A stretch of DNA of 64,000 nt from NCBI RefSeq assembly GCF_030068545.1, contig NZ_JASJOR010000016.1, positions 62,001 to 126,000 on the forward strand, written 5' to 3'. Position numbers and translations under genes: made by a program. The notes below the pieces were generated by a model. That model was given only the letters and a program-made list of their open reading frames with translations, searched no databases and was not told the DNA's origin. Below, one piece after another: positions 42,496-51,232 of the stretch (within the stretch, counting starts at the first letter, position 1; each line of letters begins with the position of its first letter). This DNA is from Xanthocytophaga flava. GTDB taxonomy: Bacteria > Bacteroidota > Bacteroidia > Cytophagales > 172606-1.

Positions 42496-42587
42496 CTGTT
42501 TACATAATTTGTTGGAGAAAATTTGAGAATCTCAGATTAAACGTAGTTCTGACATGTTTTCAATACTTTAACAAATTATGTAGACAG
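42496..42587. repeat. 18-base imperfect inverted repeat, possible MITE remnant
   Basis: Arms 42496-42513 and 42570-42587 match at 17 of 18 bases, separated by 56 bases. The arm CTGTTTACATAATTTGTT is reminiscent of IS256/Mutator-type terminal repeats, from memory. No target duplication is seen on the flanks. Spacing is too long for a terminator. Confidence 0.45.
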
Positions 42588-42727
42588 TATCATCTAATAA
42601 AATAATCTGATGTCTCGTTTAGTAACATACAGTGCCTGTCGTTATCAATAAAATGCTTCTGCTTTGAATGTCAAATGACCAGCTTGAAAATGTATACAAC
42701 TTCATCACTTACTTATTTTATTGGAAC

Positions 42728-43915
42728 ATGCCACTTACCAGCCTTACTTTCCTCTGTGTTTCAAGCTATTTTAAAGGTTCGAGATTTATAAGTGCTTGCA
42801 AAGAAGCAGGGTGTACCATTTATCTGTTGACATCTAAAGCTATGGCAGATAAACCCTGGCCACATGATGCTATTGAAGAGGTCTTTTATATGGAGGAGGC
42901 CGAATGGGATATGAGTTCAATTGTATCGAACTTTGCTCATCTTATACGTCATCAACGTATAGATCGTATTGTAGCGCTGGATGACATAGATCTTGAAAAA
43001 GCTGCCATTCTCAGGGAACATTTTCGTATTCCGGGTATTGGACAGACTACAGCACGTTATTTTCGGGACCGACTGGCAATGCGTATGAAAGCGGCAGAAG
43101 CTGGTATAAATGTGCCTCCTTTTTGTGCTCTTTTCACGGATAAAGTAGTACATCATTACACACAGACTGTGAGTCCTCCCTGGATACTTAAACCTCGTAC
43201 AGAATCATCAGCAGGCACAAAAAAGATTCATAGTATTGACGAATTATGGACTATACTTAATGGTCTGGGTGATATGCGCCATAATTATTTACTGGAGCAA
43301 TTTAAGCCGGGAGACACCTATTACGTAGATACATTGGCTGCGGGAGGGAAAATTGTTTTTGATTGGTATAACCGAAATCTGAATAATCCTGTAGAAGACA
43401 CCTACAAAGGGACTCTGTTTCGTTCTGTAACAGTGCCATTCCAATCAAAAGCTGAAAAAAGCCTAAAGCGATTAAATAATCAGATTATAAAAGCATTTGG
43501 AATACGTAATAGTGCTATACATAGTGAGATTGTGCAAGCAAAAGAAGATGAACAGTTTTACTTTCTGGAAACATCAGCACGGGTAGGAGGGGCACATATT
43601 GTTGAGATGATAGAAGCTGCATCAGGAATCAACCTGTGGCAGGAGTGGGCAAATATTGAAATAGTCTCCGCTCGCAATCTTGATTATACATTGCCTGAAG
43701 TAAAAAACATGTACTCAGGTCTTCTATTATCGTTAAGTCATTATGAACATTCGGATACTACTGCTTTTACTGACTCAGAAATTATCTGGAAGATAAATGA
43801 TCCGCATCATATAGGTTTTGTCCTTCAGTCTCCAGTACGGGATAGAGTTCTGGAGCTTCTGGAATTATATACTGATCGGATTTTTAAAGACTACCATGAT
43901 AACGCTATTGTGTGA
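42728..43915 (+). CDS. ATP-grasp domain-containing enzyme
   Basis: About 395 residues from the ATG at 42728 (an in-frame ATG at 42668 would add 20). The pre-ATP-grasp Rossmann-like domain begins LTFLCVSSYFKGSRFISACKE. The ATP-grasp core has PWILKPRTESSAGTKKI (the Lys and glycine-containing loop), NYLLEQFKPGDTYYVD (hinge) and FYFLETSARVGGAHIVEMIE (metal-binding Glu and Asn/Arg region). Such enzymes join a carboxylate to an amine via an acyl phosphate; the substrate is not known. It converges on the RlaP gene, 17 bases away. Confidence 0.8.
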   Translation: MPLTSLTFLCVSSYFKGSRFISACKEAGCTIYLLTSKAMADKPWPHDAIEEVFYMEEAEWDMSSIVSNFAHLIRHQRIDRIVALDDIDLEKAAILREHFRIPGIGQTTARYFRDRLAMRMKAAEAGINVPPFCALFTDKVVHHYTQTVSPPWILKPRTESSAGTKKIHSIDELWTILNGLGDMRHNYLLEQFKPGDTYYVDTLAAGGKIVFDWYNRNLNNPVEDTYKGTLFRSVTVPFQSKAEKSLKRLNNQIIKAFGIRNSAIHSEIVQAKEDEQFYFLETSARVGGAHIVEMIEAASGINLWQEWANIEIVSARNLDYTLPEVKNMYSGLLLSLSHYEHSDTTAFTDSEIIWKINDPHHIGFVLQSPVRDRVLELLELYTDRIFKDYHDNAIV

Positions 43916-43932
43916 GTTTTCAGAAGCGTAGC

Positions 43933-44727
43933 CTACTCATAAGACAAGCCATTTTCATTGACAGTATAAAAAAGATCCAGATTAAATTCTTCTGTCTGAG
44001 CATACTGATAGTGAGGCAAACTTTTTAATCGTTGTAAATAAGTATCTATTTCCTTCTGGTGCAATGGTTGCATATAACGGGTTAATTTTCCAGATTCGAT
44101 AGCCGTAGTAAGCACGGTCTTTCGAAAATAGTCTATTTCATTTTGTAACTCTTTCAGTGTCTCTTTTCGGGCAGAAAGAGAAAGAGATATAAAGTTCTGC
44201 CGCTTTTCCAGAAGAATAGCATCTTTCAGGATAAAGTTTTTCTGAAAGATGCTTTTAGCAAATAAGAATCCGCGTTCTGCATGTATGTATTTTTTACTAG
44301 CGTCCCGCTCAGAAGTTTGCTGCCAGTATTGTTTGAGATCTCTGTTGGCAAATCCAAGATAGGCCTTAATAATCTGATAATTGTAGAAATAGGTGCGATA
44401 TGTATACAGAAATTCCAGCGGAGTATATTGCAGATTCTCTATATGGATAGCTTCAAAGTTAAGTGTAGAATCACCTGATAAGGTATTACGTATGAACGTA
44501 AATATATCTACAAACAGATAATCTATATGTTGGGCTTTATATTGTAACTGGTGATGTGTTTGTGTAAAACTGGATAGTTGATTGTGAAATGGGTAATAAA
44601 TGCAGAGCAGATCTCTATCACTATGTTCATCCTGCAAACCATATAAAGGAGAACCAACTTCCAGTTGTACTATAGTCGCTTTGATGAGTTTTGCGAATAA
44701 TGACTCTTCTTTGAAATGAATATTCAT
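43933..44727 (-). CDS. RlaP-type nucleotidyltransferase (DNA polymerase beta superfamily)
   Basis: A 264-residue protein. The nucleotidyltransferase signature is clear: VGSPLYGLQDEHSDRDLL, with Gly25-Ser26 and catalytic Asp37 and Asp39; a third carboxylate is probably Asp69 or Asp74 (HIDYLFVDIF). It matches the family predicted to work with RNA ligases (RlaP), and the next gene upstream in the transcript is an RNA ligase, 39 bases away. Inferred role: adding or trimming nucleotides at RNA ends before ligation. The exact substrate is unknown. Confidence 0.8.
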   Translation of the reverse strand: MNIHFKEESLFAKLIKATIVQLEVGSPLYGLQDEHSDRDLLCIYYPFHNQLSSFTQTHHQLQYKAQHIDYLFVDIFTFIRNTLSGDSTLNFEAIHIENLQYTPLEFLYTYRTYFYNYQIIKAYLGFANRDLKQYWQQTSERDASKKYIHAERGFLFAKSIFQKNFILKDAILLEKRQNFISLSLSARKETLKELQNEIDYFRKTVLTTAIESGKLTRYMQPLHQKEIDTYLQRLKSLPHYQYAQTEEFNLDLFYTVNENGLSYE

Positions 44728-44766
44728 TTCCGGTATTAGGTGAATAAGGTGGTAGAGTACTTGATG

Positions 44767-45786
44767 TTAATTGTCTTCACTGACACGAAAAGGTCGTTCA
44801 TACGTAGGTCGTATCATCTTCCAGATAATATGGCTATAATCTTTTTGGTCAAGCATTGAGAACAGAACTGCAGGGTATTTGAGTGTACGAAAGTATAGTG
44901 CATTATCTTTTCGGTTGCCGAGATCTTTGAAGTGTTCCTGGCAATATTTCTCAATATCCTGATACTCCCTAGTAAGATCTGCAACTGTCTTTTTTACCCA
45001 GTCATAAAATTCATCAGGTACTTTCTCCAGAATCTCTTCAAAAGATTGATTGCCAGATAGGTATTCCCAGATATTTTTTGACGATATACGGGTCAGGATT
45101 CGGTGTAACCGCACATATTCTTCAAACTTCACTTTTACCCGGAAGCCCGATCGGAACTTAATCACAAAGCCTTCTTTATTTTCTTCCTGAAGCGATCTTA
45201 ATGTCTTTAGATCTGAGATTCCATCATAGCGAGTGACTAATGGAAAACCAATATCCTCTAATGGTTCATCCAGACCCGTTTCGTTTGTAATGATAGCAAG
45301 TAAAATTAGATCTTCCTTGTTTCCATAGTTAACTACAATCCGATTTTCCGGATAAATAATCTCAAACAGATAGGTTTTGGAACGATCTAGTAATGGAAAG
45401 GTATGCGCATATTTTTGATAAAGCATTTCAGTAGCTTTCAATGCCTGTTCGCTATTAAAGGAACCTCTTGTTGCCATATACGGCTTGCCATTCAACCAAT
45501 ACAGAATGCCTAGAGAACCATCCAGTTTTTCGTATACCTCAAAATTTTCGGATGGGATTTCCTCTGGCAAGTGTTCTTCCATATTGAAGAATTTTGGGAA
45601 TGGCCGAGATACAATTGTATAATCCTGATCCAGAATTAAACCTCGTGCCATTAAAGTCCATTCATTCCATGCTCTTTCAAATTGCGTTTTGGGGGTATAG
45701 TTATAAATATAATAATCTACTTCCGGATGCTTCTGTACACAGATGTATCCGTCTTTCATGAGGTCTTGTAAGAGTGTAATGTTCAT
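44767..45786 (-). CDS. T4 RNA ligase 1-type RNA ligase
   Basis: A 339-residue ATP-dependent RNA ligase of the T4 Rnl1 type, from the ATG at 45786 (the longer frame adds 44 hydrophobic, unrelated residues). The nucleotidyltransferase motifs are present: motif I EKLDG with Lys87 as the AMP-accepting residue, FEIIYP (141-146, motif III region), EGFVIKF (205-211, motif IV) and KVKFEEY (218-224, motif V). It seals 5'-phosphate to 3'-hydroxyl RNA ends. In phage the enzyme repairs cleaved tRNA. The downstream RlaP gene makes a two-gene RNA-repair unit likely. Confidence 0.9.
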   Translation of the reverse strand: MNITLLQDLMKDGYICVQKHPEVDYYIYNYTPKTQFERAWNEWTLMARGLILDQDYTIVSRPFPKFFNMEEHLPEEIPSENFEVYEKLDGSLGILYWLNGKPYMATRGSFNSEQALKATEMLYQKYAHTFPLLDRSKTYLFEIIYPENRIVVNYGNKEDLILLAIITNETGLDEPLEDIGFPLVTRYDGISDLKTLRSLQEENKEGFVIKFRSGFRVKVKFEEYVRLHRILTRISSKNIWEYLSGNQSFEEILEKVPDEFYDWVKKTVADLTREYQDIEKYCQEHFKDLGNRKDNALYFRTLKYPAVLFSMLDQKDYSHIIWKMIRPTYERPFRVSEDN

Positions 45787-45863
45787 AGTGTAGTATAAAT
45801 AGATTGCAAAGAATGCTATACGAAAATAGAAAATTAAACAACAGATATAGTAAATAAACAAAA

Positions 45864-45887
45864 AAAGGGGCTCGCAAGAGCCCCTTT
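45864..45887 (-). terminator. Terminator after clpC
   Basis: AAAGGGGCTC pairs with GAGCCCCTTT (45864-45873 with 45878-45887) around GCAA; on the minus strand a T-run follows. It isolates clpC from the RNA ligase gene. Confidence 0.9.
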
Positions 45888-45910
45888 CTGATTTATAACA
45901 AGTGAAACTG

Positions 45911-48439
45911 TTACACACCTACATTCTTAACTGTCTTAAAGGTCAGAGATTCACCTGTGCCTTCGTAATCAGCCAGAATGGTATCACCTTCTGCAAAATC
46001 GCCTTTCAGGATTTCTTCAGCTACCGGGTCTTCAAGGTATTTCTGAATCGCTCGGTTCAACGGACGAGCACCATATTGCGGATCGTAACCTCTCTCAGCC
46101 AGGAAGTCTTTCGCTTTTTCAGTCAGTTCTATTTTGTAGCCTAACTGAGTCAGACGAGAGAATAGTTTAGCCAGAGACAGATCAATGATCCGGTGTATAT
46201 CCTGACGTTGCAGTGAGTTAAATACAATCACATCATCCAGACGATTCAGAAACTCTGGAGAGAAGGCTCTGCGCAGGGCATTCTGAATAGTACTCTTCAT
46301 CAGATCATCGTTGTTATCTGATTTAGCACGGGTGCTAAATCCAATACCAGAACCAAATTCTTTCAGGTCACGAACCCCAATGTTAGAGGTCATAATGATA
46401 ATCGTGTTCCGGAAATCAACCCGACGACCTAAGCCATCTGTCAATATACCGTCGTCCAATACTTGTAACAACAGGTTGAATACATCCGGGTGAGCTTTTT
46501 CGATCTCATCCAACAGTACGACAGAGTATGGTTTCCGACGGATTTTCTCAGTCAGCTGACCACCTTCTTCGTATCCTACATATCCCGGAGGCGCACCTAC
46601 CAGTCTGGATACGGAGAATTTCTCCATATACTCACTCATATCAATCCGAACCAATGCATCTTCTTTGTCAAATAGATACGTTGCCAGTACTTTTGCCAAC
46701 TCAGTTTTACCAACACCTGTAGGGCCTAAGAATATAAAAGAGCCAATCGGCTTTTTAGGATCTTTCAAACCTACACGAGTCCGTTGAATCGCTTTTACCA
46801 GTTTTTCAATTGCCTCGTTCTGACCAATTACACGGTTTTTCAGTTCGGTACCCATGCCAAGCAGCTTGGTACCTTCGTTCTGAGCGATTCTGTTAACTGG
46901 AATACCTGTCATCATCGCGATAACTTCTGCAACATTTTCTTCTGTTACAGTATAGCGTTTCTGCTTGGTTTCCTGTTCCCACATTTCTTTCGCACGCTCC
47001 AGTTGCTCTAGTAATTTCTTTTCTCTGTCACGTAACTGAGCAGCTTCTTCGTAACGTTGGCTTTTTACAACCTGGTTCTTCTCCTTCTTGATATTCTCAA
47101 TGGATTCTTCCAGTTTCAGAATATCTTCAGGTACAGAAATATTATTGATGTGTACACGAGCACCTGCTTCGTCTAGTACGTCAATAGCTTTATCTGGAAG
47201 GAAACGATCAGAAATATAACGATCAGACATTTTCACACAAGCTTCTATAGCCTCAGGGCGATAGTTTACATGGTGGTGGTCTTCGTATTTATCTTTGATG
47301 TTGTTCAGAATCTCAATGGTTTCTTCTGGTGAAGTTGCATCAACCATTACGATCTGGAAACGGCGAGCTAAAGCTCCATCTTTCTCAATATACTGGCGAT
47401 ATTCATCCAGTGTGGTGGCACCAATACATTGTATGTCTCCCCGGGCTAATGCTGGCTTGAACATATTAGATGCATCCAGTGATCCAGAAGCTCCACCTGC
47501 ACCTACTATAGTATGTAACTCATCAATGAACAGAATAACTTCCGGAGATTTTTCAAGCTCGTTCATAACGGCTTTCATTCTCTCTTCAAATTGTCCGCGG
47601 TATTTGGTACCAGCCACTAATGAAGCCAGATCCAGTGTAACTACACGTTTACCAAACAATACACGAGACACTTTTTTCTGAACGATACGAAGAGCCAGAC
47701 CTTCTGCAATAGCAGTTTTACCAACTCCTGGTTCTCCGATCAGAATAGGGTTATTCTTTTTCCGGCGAGATAATACTTGGGCTACCCGTTCAATTTCTTT
47801 TTCACGACCAACAATCGGGTCTAATTTTCCAGCTTCTGCAAGTTTAGTCAAATCACGACCAAAGTTGTCCAGTACTGGCGTACGCGACTTTTCTGTGGAT
47901 TTAGCGGATTCCCTTCCGCTGCCTCCCTGGCTTCCGCCACCGCCAAAGATCCGTGAGTTGTCATCATCCGGATCATCTGCATCGGCAGCAGAGGTTGGGT
48001 TGTGGGTATGGTATTCTAACATTTCCTTAATCACTTCGTAATTAATATCATATTTAGAAAGAATCTGCGTGGCAACATTATCTTCGTCACGTAGAATAGA
48101 GAGGAGCAAATGTTCTGTACCGATGAGTTGGCTTTTGAATATCTTAGCCTCCAGGTAAGTAATCTTCAGCACTTTCTCGGACTGACGTGTCAATGGAATA
48201 TTGGCAAGATTCTTCACAGTATGAGTGGCTGTACCTTTGGTTGCCTGCTCAATCGTCTGACGAAGCTCTTCCAGGGAAACGCCCAGCTTTTTAAGTAGTC
48301 CGATCGCGACACCCTCACCTTCCCGAATCATACCCAGTATGAGATGTTCCGTTCCGATATAGTCATGTCCCAGTCGCAATGCCTCCTCACGGCTGAGAGA
48401 AATCACCTCTTTTACTCGGTTAGAAAACTTAGCTTCCAT
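45911..48439 (-). CDS. clpC: ATP-dependent Clp protease ATP-binding subunit ClpC
   Basis: An 842-residue Hsp100 unfoldase. Order: paired Clp_N repeats (about 1-145), glycine/serine-rich linker (GGGGSQGGSG), AAA domain 1 with GEPGVGKT and Walker B ILFIDELHT, a UVR-like coiled segment (QRYEEAAQLRDREKKLLEQL), AAA domain 2 with GPTGVGKTE, and the D2-small domain. The UVR motif between D1 and D2 separates ClpC from ClpA and ClpB. It unfolds substrates for ClpP, which is not in the window. With Aat present, it is a candidate unfoldase for N-degron proteins. Confidence 0.96.
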   Translation of the reverse strand: MEAKFSNRVKEVISLSREEALRLGHDYIGTEHLILGMIREGEGVAIGLLKKLGVSLEELRQTIEQATKGTATHTVKNLANIPLTRQSEKVLKITYLEAKIFKSQLIGTEHLLLSILRDEDNVATQILSKYDINYEVIKEMLEYHTHNPTSAADADDPDDDNSRIFGGGGSQGGSGRESAKSTEKSRTPVLDNFGRDLTKLAEAGKLDPIVGREKEIERVAQVLSRRKKNNPILIGEPGVGKTAIAEGLALRIVQKKVSRVLFGKRVVTLDLASLVAGTKYRGQFEERMKAVMNELEKSPEVILFIDELHTIVGAGGASGSLDASNMFKPALARGDIQCIGATTLDEYRQYIEKDGALARRFQIVMVDATSPEETIEILNNIKDKYEDHHHVNYRPEAIEACVKMSDRYISDRFLPDKAIDVLDEAGARVHINNISVPEDILKLEESIENIKKEKNQVVKSQRYEEAAQLRDREKKLLEQLERAKEMWEQETKQKRYTVTEENVAEVIAMMTGIPVNRIAQNEGTKLLGMGTELKNRVIGQNEAIEKLVKAIQRTRVGLKDPKKPIGSFIFLGPTGVGKTELAKVLATYLFDKEDALVRIDMSEYMEKFSVSRLVGAPPGYVGYEEGGQLTEKIRRKPYSVVLLDEIEKAHPDVFNLLLQVLDDGILTDGLGRRVDFRNTIIIMTSNIGVRDLKEFGSGIGFSTRAKSDNNDDLMKSTIQNALRRAFSPEFLNRLDDVIVFNSLQRQDIHRIIDLSLAKLFSRLTQLGYKIELTEKAKDFLAERGYDPQYGARPLNRAIQKYLEDPVAEEILKGDFAEGDTILADYEGTGESLTFKTVKNVGV

Positions 48440-48647
48440 ATATGGTTCCTAATTAAAAACTTATTTCAGCAATAAGTTGGTTAGTTATTTAAGTCTGAAA
48501 TTTATTAATAAACTAATAAAAACAAAAAATAGTTTATTGGCTCAGATTAGTGTTATTAAATTTTTATATGTAATCACTATTTGAGAAGATTTTCAAGTAT
48601 GGTTATAGTAAACCTTCACAGCACTATTAGTATATAAACTCCTTTCT

Positions 48648-49361
48648 TTAAAAATTGTGCCCTTGCGGGTTAACAGAAGATTGACAGATGAGATCAGATG
48701 CATAGATACCTTCACAAAAAAGAATATCCAGGATTGATAAGTTTGGTACAAAATCACTGCCAAAGTTTTGCGTATAGGGAACAACTTTATAAAGATCCGT
48801 TAATAACTCTGTTTTTTTGGGATGAATACGGTCTCTGAAGTCATTTGGAACCTCTGATCCCTTAAAATATTCATTAGATAAGCGTATTTCCTTTTTCCAT
48901 CTTAAAATACGCAGACAGTTTGTCAGTATTTCAAGATTCAAATCAAATAAAAACGTATGTTTCTTGTGGAGAATTCTTTCAAAGACAGGAGCTAATTCAC
49001 TAAAGAAGGGCGCTTTTCCGTATCCTGAAGCAATTGTACGCCAATGATCTTTAATCCAATTCTCACTATAATCAATGTGTATATCCTTTATCCGCTGTTT
49101 GGTATTTCCTTTTACTACTGGTACTGACAAGTTGGCTACTTTATTGGCAGTACGGATATTACATCGGTTTCGGTAGCTTTGCTTTGTATAATTTTCTGCT
49201 GATTCTAACAGAATTGATTCATACGATGATATACAGGCGAAATAAGCTAAACAAGGAAAATAATGTAATTCAATATAAGCGGATTTACTATCTGGCAGAT
49301 TGCTGACAATCTCTTGCACGGTAATTTTAACTAAGTAAAGTAAAAAAACAAAAGTTTTCAA
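48648..49361 (-). CDS. WbqC family protein
   Basis: A 237-residue protein of the WbqC family, seen in IELHYFPCLAYFACI, NRCNIRTANKVANLSVPVVKG and IHIDYSENWIKDHWRTIASGYGKAPFF. The family is linked to O-antigen and lipid glycan loci; its activity is not established that I know of. The start is uncertain: the ATG at 49361 leaves almost no leader after the -7 box at 49372-49379, while GTG at 49319 (223 residues) begins nearer the conserved core. In many Bacteroidota the gene sits at the end of the parB-dapB cluster; here it is separate. Confidence 0.88.
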   Translation of the reverse strand: MKTFVFLLYLVKITVQEIVSNLPDSKSAYIELHYFPCLAYFACISSYESILLESAENYTKQSYRNRCNIRTANKVANLSVPVVKGNTKQRIKDIHIDYSENWIKDHWRTIASGYGKAPFFSELAPVFERILHKKHTFLFDLNLEILTNCLRILRWKKEIRLSNEYFKGSEVPNDFRDRIHPKKTELLTDLYKVVPYTQNFGSDFVPNLSILDILFCEGIYASDLICQSSVNPQGHNF

Positions 49362-49371
49362 GTATCAATCC

Positions 49372-49379
49372 CAAAAATA
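49372..49379 (-). promoter_or_regulatory. -7 box (TATTTTTG) of the wbqC gene
   Basis: An exact TAnnTTTG match whose predicted transcription start (about 49366) is only about five bases before the ATG at 49361, favouring a downstream start such as GTG 49319. Confidence 0.4.
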
Positions 49380-49419
49380 TAGGATTATTCCGAATAACGC
49401 TTTTTTTTCGATGTAATAT

Positions 49420-49456
49420 CATATGTAATCTATGTATGTGTATAGAATTACATATG
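49420..49456. repeat. Inverted repeat upstream of the wbqC gene
   Basis: CATATGTAAT (49420-49429) and ATTACATATG (49447-49456) are perfectly complementary with a 17-base spacer. It lies 41 bases upstream of the -7 box, so an operator is possible. Confidence 0.4.
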
Positions 49457-49565
49457 AAGTAATTTTGATCTGGCGTAGTGAATTTGCCTGCTATCGTATG
49501 TAAAAGTGAGGTGAGTATTTGGTGAAAATAATATGTTTTGACTGATGAATTTTACTATAAAACAA

Positions 49566-49588
49566 GAATCCGGAGATTTTCCGGATTC
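49566..49588 (-). terminator. Terminator after the DUF4136 gene
   Basis: GAATCCGGA pairs with TCCGGATTC (49566-49574 with 49580-49588) around GATTT. It lies 38 bases past the DUF4136 stop on the minus strand. Confidence 0.65.
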
Positions 49589-49625
49589 CTGCATAACCAT
49601 ACCACCACTATTGTATGTATCCCTT

Positions 49626-50219
49626 TTATTTATCCGAATTACCCACAGGTGCATTTTCGCGGTTTTCAAGGATATACCCATCTGCAAAAAGCCTGTATTT
49701 ATCAAAGATAGAACGTACCGCACGTTTCAGGTAACGATCACTAGTCAATGTTTGATCATTGTAAAGCCCTGATGCATAACCTTGCCAGACTGTCTGATGT
49801 TTTTTGGCATCCAGCAATTGCACTACCAATGTACCACGCACCATACTATACTTGATAGGATCATATTTTACTTCCTCATCCTCTGTAGCTATCCAGTTTT
49901 CTATTTCAGGTTGATTAAATCCTTGGAAGCGAAGATCGTCATAAAAAATCTTGTAGGATACCAGCAAGCTGGGTTTGCGCTTATTGAAACGATAACCATG
50001 TAACTCCAGTTGTTTACGTACTGATTCTTCGATAATCGGATTCGACATAGTCGAGTCTTTATCATCAGCACTGCCATTATCTACAAAGCAAAACGAATTG
50101 TACTTTTTGAAATTTCCTTTGTAGCTATAATCATATTCAACTAAAAAACGGCTTTCGTTCATACAGGATCCAAAAACCACCAGCAAGGCAATTGCGAGTA
50201 AGGGATAAGCTTTTTTCAT
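49626..50219 (-). CDS. DUF4136 family lipoprotein
   Basis: A 197-residue lipoprotein (lipobox FGSC, Cys19 from the ATG at 50219; an upstream ATG at 50240 adds seven residues). The mature part matches DUF4136: a Phe/Tyr-rich N-terminal strand (YKGNFKKYNSFCFVD), then KPSLLVSYKIFYDD and GTLVVQLLDAKKHQTVWQGYASG near the C-terminus. Family members are outer-membrane-associated in Gram-negatives, function unknown. It is monocistronic. Confidence 0.85.
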   Translation of the reverse strand: MKKAYPLLAIALLVVFGSCMNESRFLVEYDYSYKGNFKKYNSFCFVDNGSADDKDSTMSNPIIEESVRKQLELHGYRFNKRKPSLLVSYKIFYDDLRFQGFNQPEIENWIATEDEEVKYDPIKYSMVRGTLVVQLLDAKKHQTVWQGYASGLYNDQTLTSDRYLKRAVRSIFDKYRLFADGYILENRENAPVGNSDK

Positions 50220-50460
50220 ACATTGTAAACATTTCTTCAATAAGTAGACAATTTAAAAGATATAAACATAGAGTGGTGAAAGGAGCAGGAATACATACTT
50301 GTAGTATGTTAAACTTATTAAAATTACTAGCTTATAGATAAAAATCAAATGCCTGTCTATAAATTTTAAACGATTGTCGTTATAAATTATATGTCAGGCT
50401 TGAGGTTTGTATAACTTTCTTTACCCGATTTTGTTTTGTGTGAAATAAAATTTCTCTTTT

Positions 50461-51204
50461 ATGCGAGAATTCCACCTATTTTATCTGCTGGGCATCATCT
50501 TCTTACACGCTTCGTGTAGTCAGCCTGGCAGGCAAACGCTTACTACCCAGGTGGTAGATAGTATATATAAAAATGTTCCAGCTGGAAGTCCGGATGGTAT
50601 AGGAAGGTTATATATGGGACGAGAGATAGCACATACCATGAGTCATGAAGCAGCGTCTTGGCTAGATCGTCCTGAAAGGTTGGAAGAAGAACGTACTGAT
50701 TTGATTATTCAGGCGTTGCAGTCGCAAATTAAACCTACGGATGTAATTGCTGATATTGGAGCCGGGAGTGGATATTTTTCATTCCGACTTGCGCCAATGG
50801 TACCTCAGGGAAAAGTCTATGCGGTAGATATTCAGCCTGAAATGCTGGCTATCATACAATCTAAACGAGAGAAAAACCGTATGCATCAGGTAGAAACAGT
50901 ATTAGGGACTATTACAGATCCGAAATTGCCTGAAAATAGGGTGGACTGGGTATTGCTGGTAGATACGTATCATGAGTTTTCAGAGCCCTATGCTATGATG
51001 CAAGCCATATACAAGGCTTTGAAATCTACAGGAAAGGTTGTACTGCTGGAATATCGTGCAGAAGATAAGTCTATTCCTATTAAGCCTTTACACAAAATGA
51101 CGAAAGAGCAAATCCGGAAAGAGATGGAGGTAGTAGGTTTAAAAGGAATTGAGAGACAAGATTCGCTTCCCTGGCAGCATTTACTGATATTTGAGAAAAA
51201 ATAA
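50461..51204 (+). CDS. Exported class I SAM-dependent methyltransferase (lipoprotein)
   Basis: A 247-residue protein with a lipoprotein-type signal (FLHASC, Cys19) followed by a standard methyltransferase fold: VIADIGAGSGYFSFRL (motif I), YAVDIQPEML (acidic end of strand 2), and LLVDTYHEF (motif IV). Residues about 50-80 (YMGREIAHTMSHEAASWLDRPERLEEE) are conserved in a family I recall as repeatedly having export signals. SAM is not normally available outside the cytoplasm, so an exported enzyme is odd. An internal start at the Met of MGREIA (about residue 52) would give a cytoplasmic form. It is 28 bases before a Crp/Fnr gene. Confidence 0.82.
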   Translation: MREFHLFYLLGIIFLHASCSQPGRQTLTTQVVDSIYKNVPAGSPDGIGRLYMGREIAHTMSHEAASWLDRPERLEEERTDLIIQALQSQIKPTDVIADIGAGSGYFSFRLAPMVPQGKVYAVDIQPEMLAIIQSKREKNRMHQVETVLGTITDPKLPENRVDWVLLVDTYHEFSEPYAMMQAIYKALKSTGKVVLLEYRAEDKSIPIKPLHKMTKEQIRKEMEVVGLKGIERQDSLPWQHLLIFEKK

Positions 51205-51232
51205 ATCTTGCTCAGGAGCCTTTACTTAGTCT

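Noticed and set aside
42496..42587. A complete insertion sequence
   Set aside because: Only 56 bases lie between the arms and no transposase frame is present.
46311..47681. Plus-strand frames inside clpC
   Set aside because: They are shadows of the well-supported minus-strand ClpC gene and show no domain.
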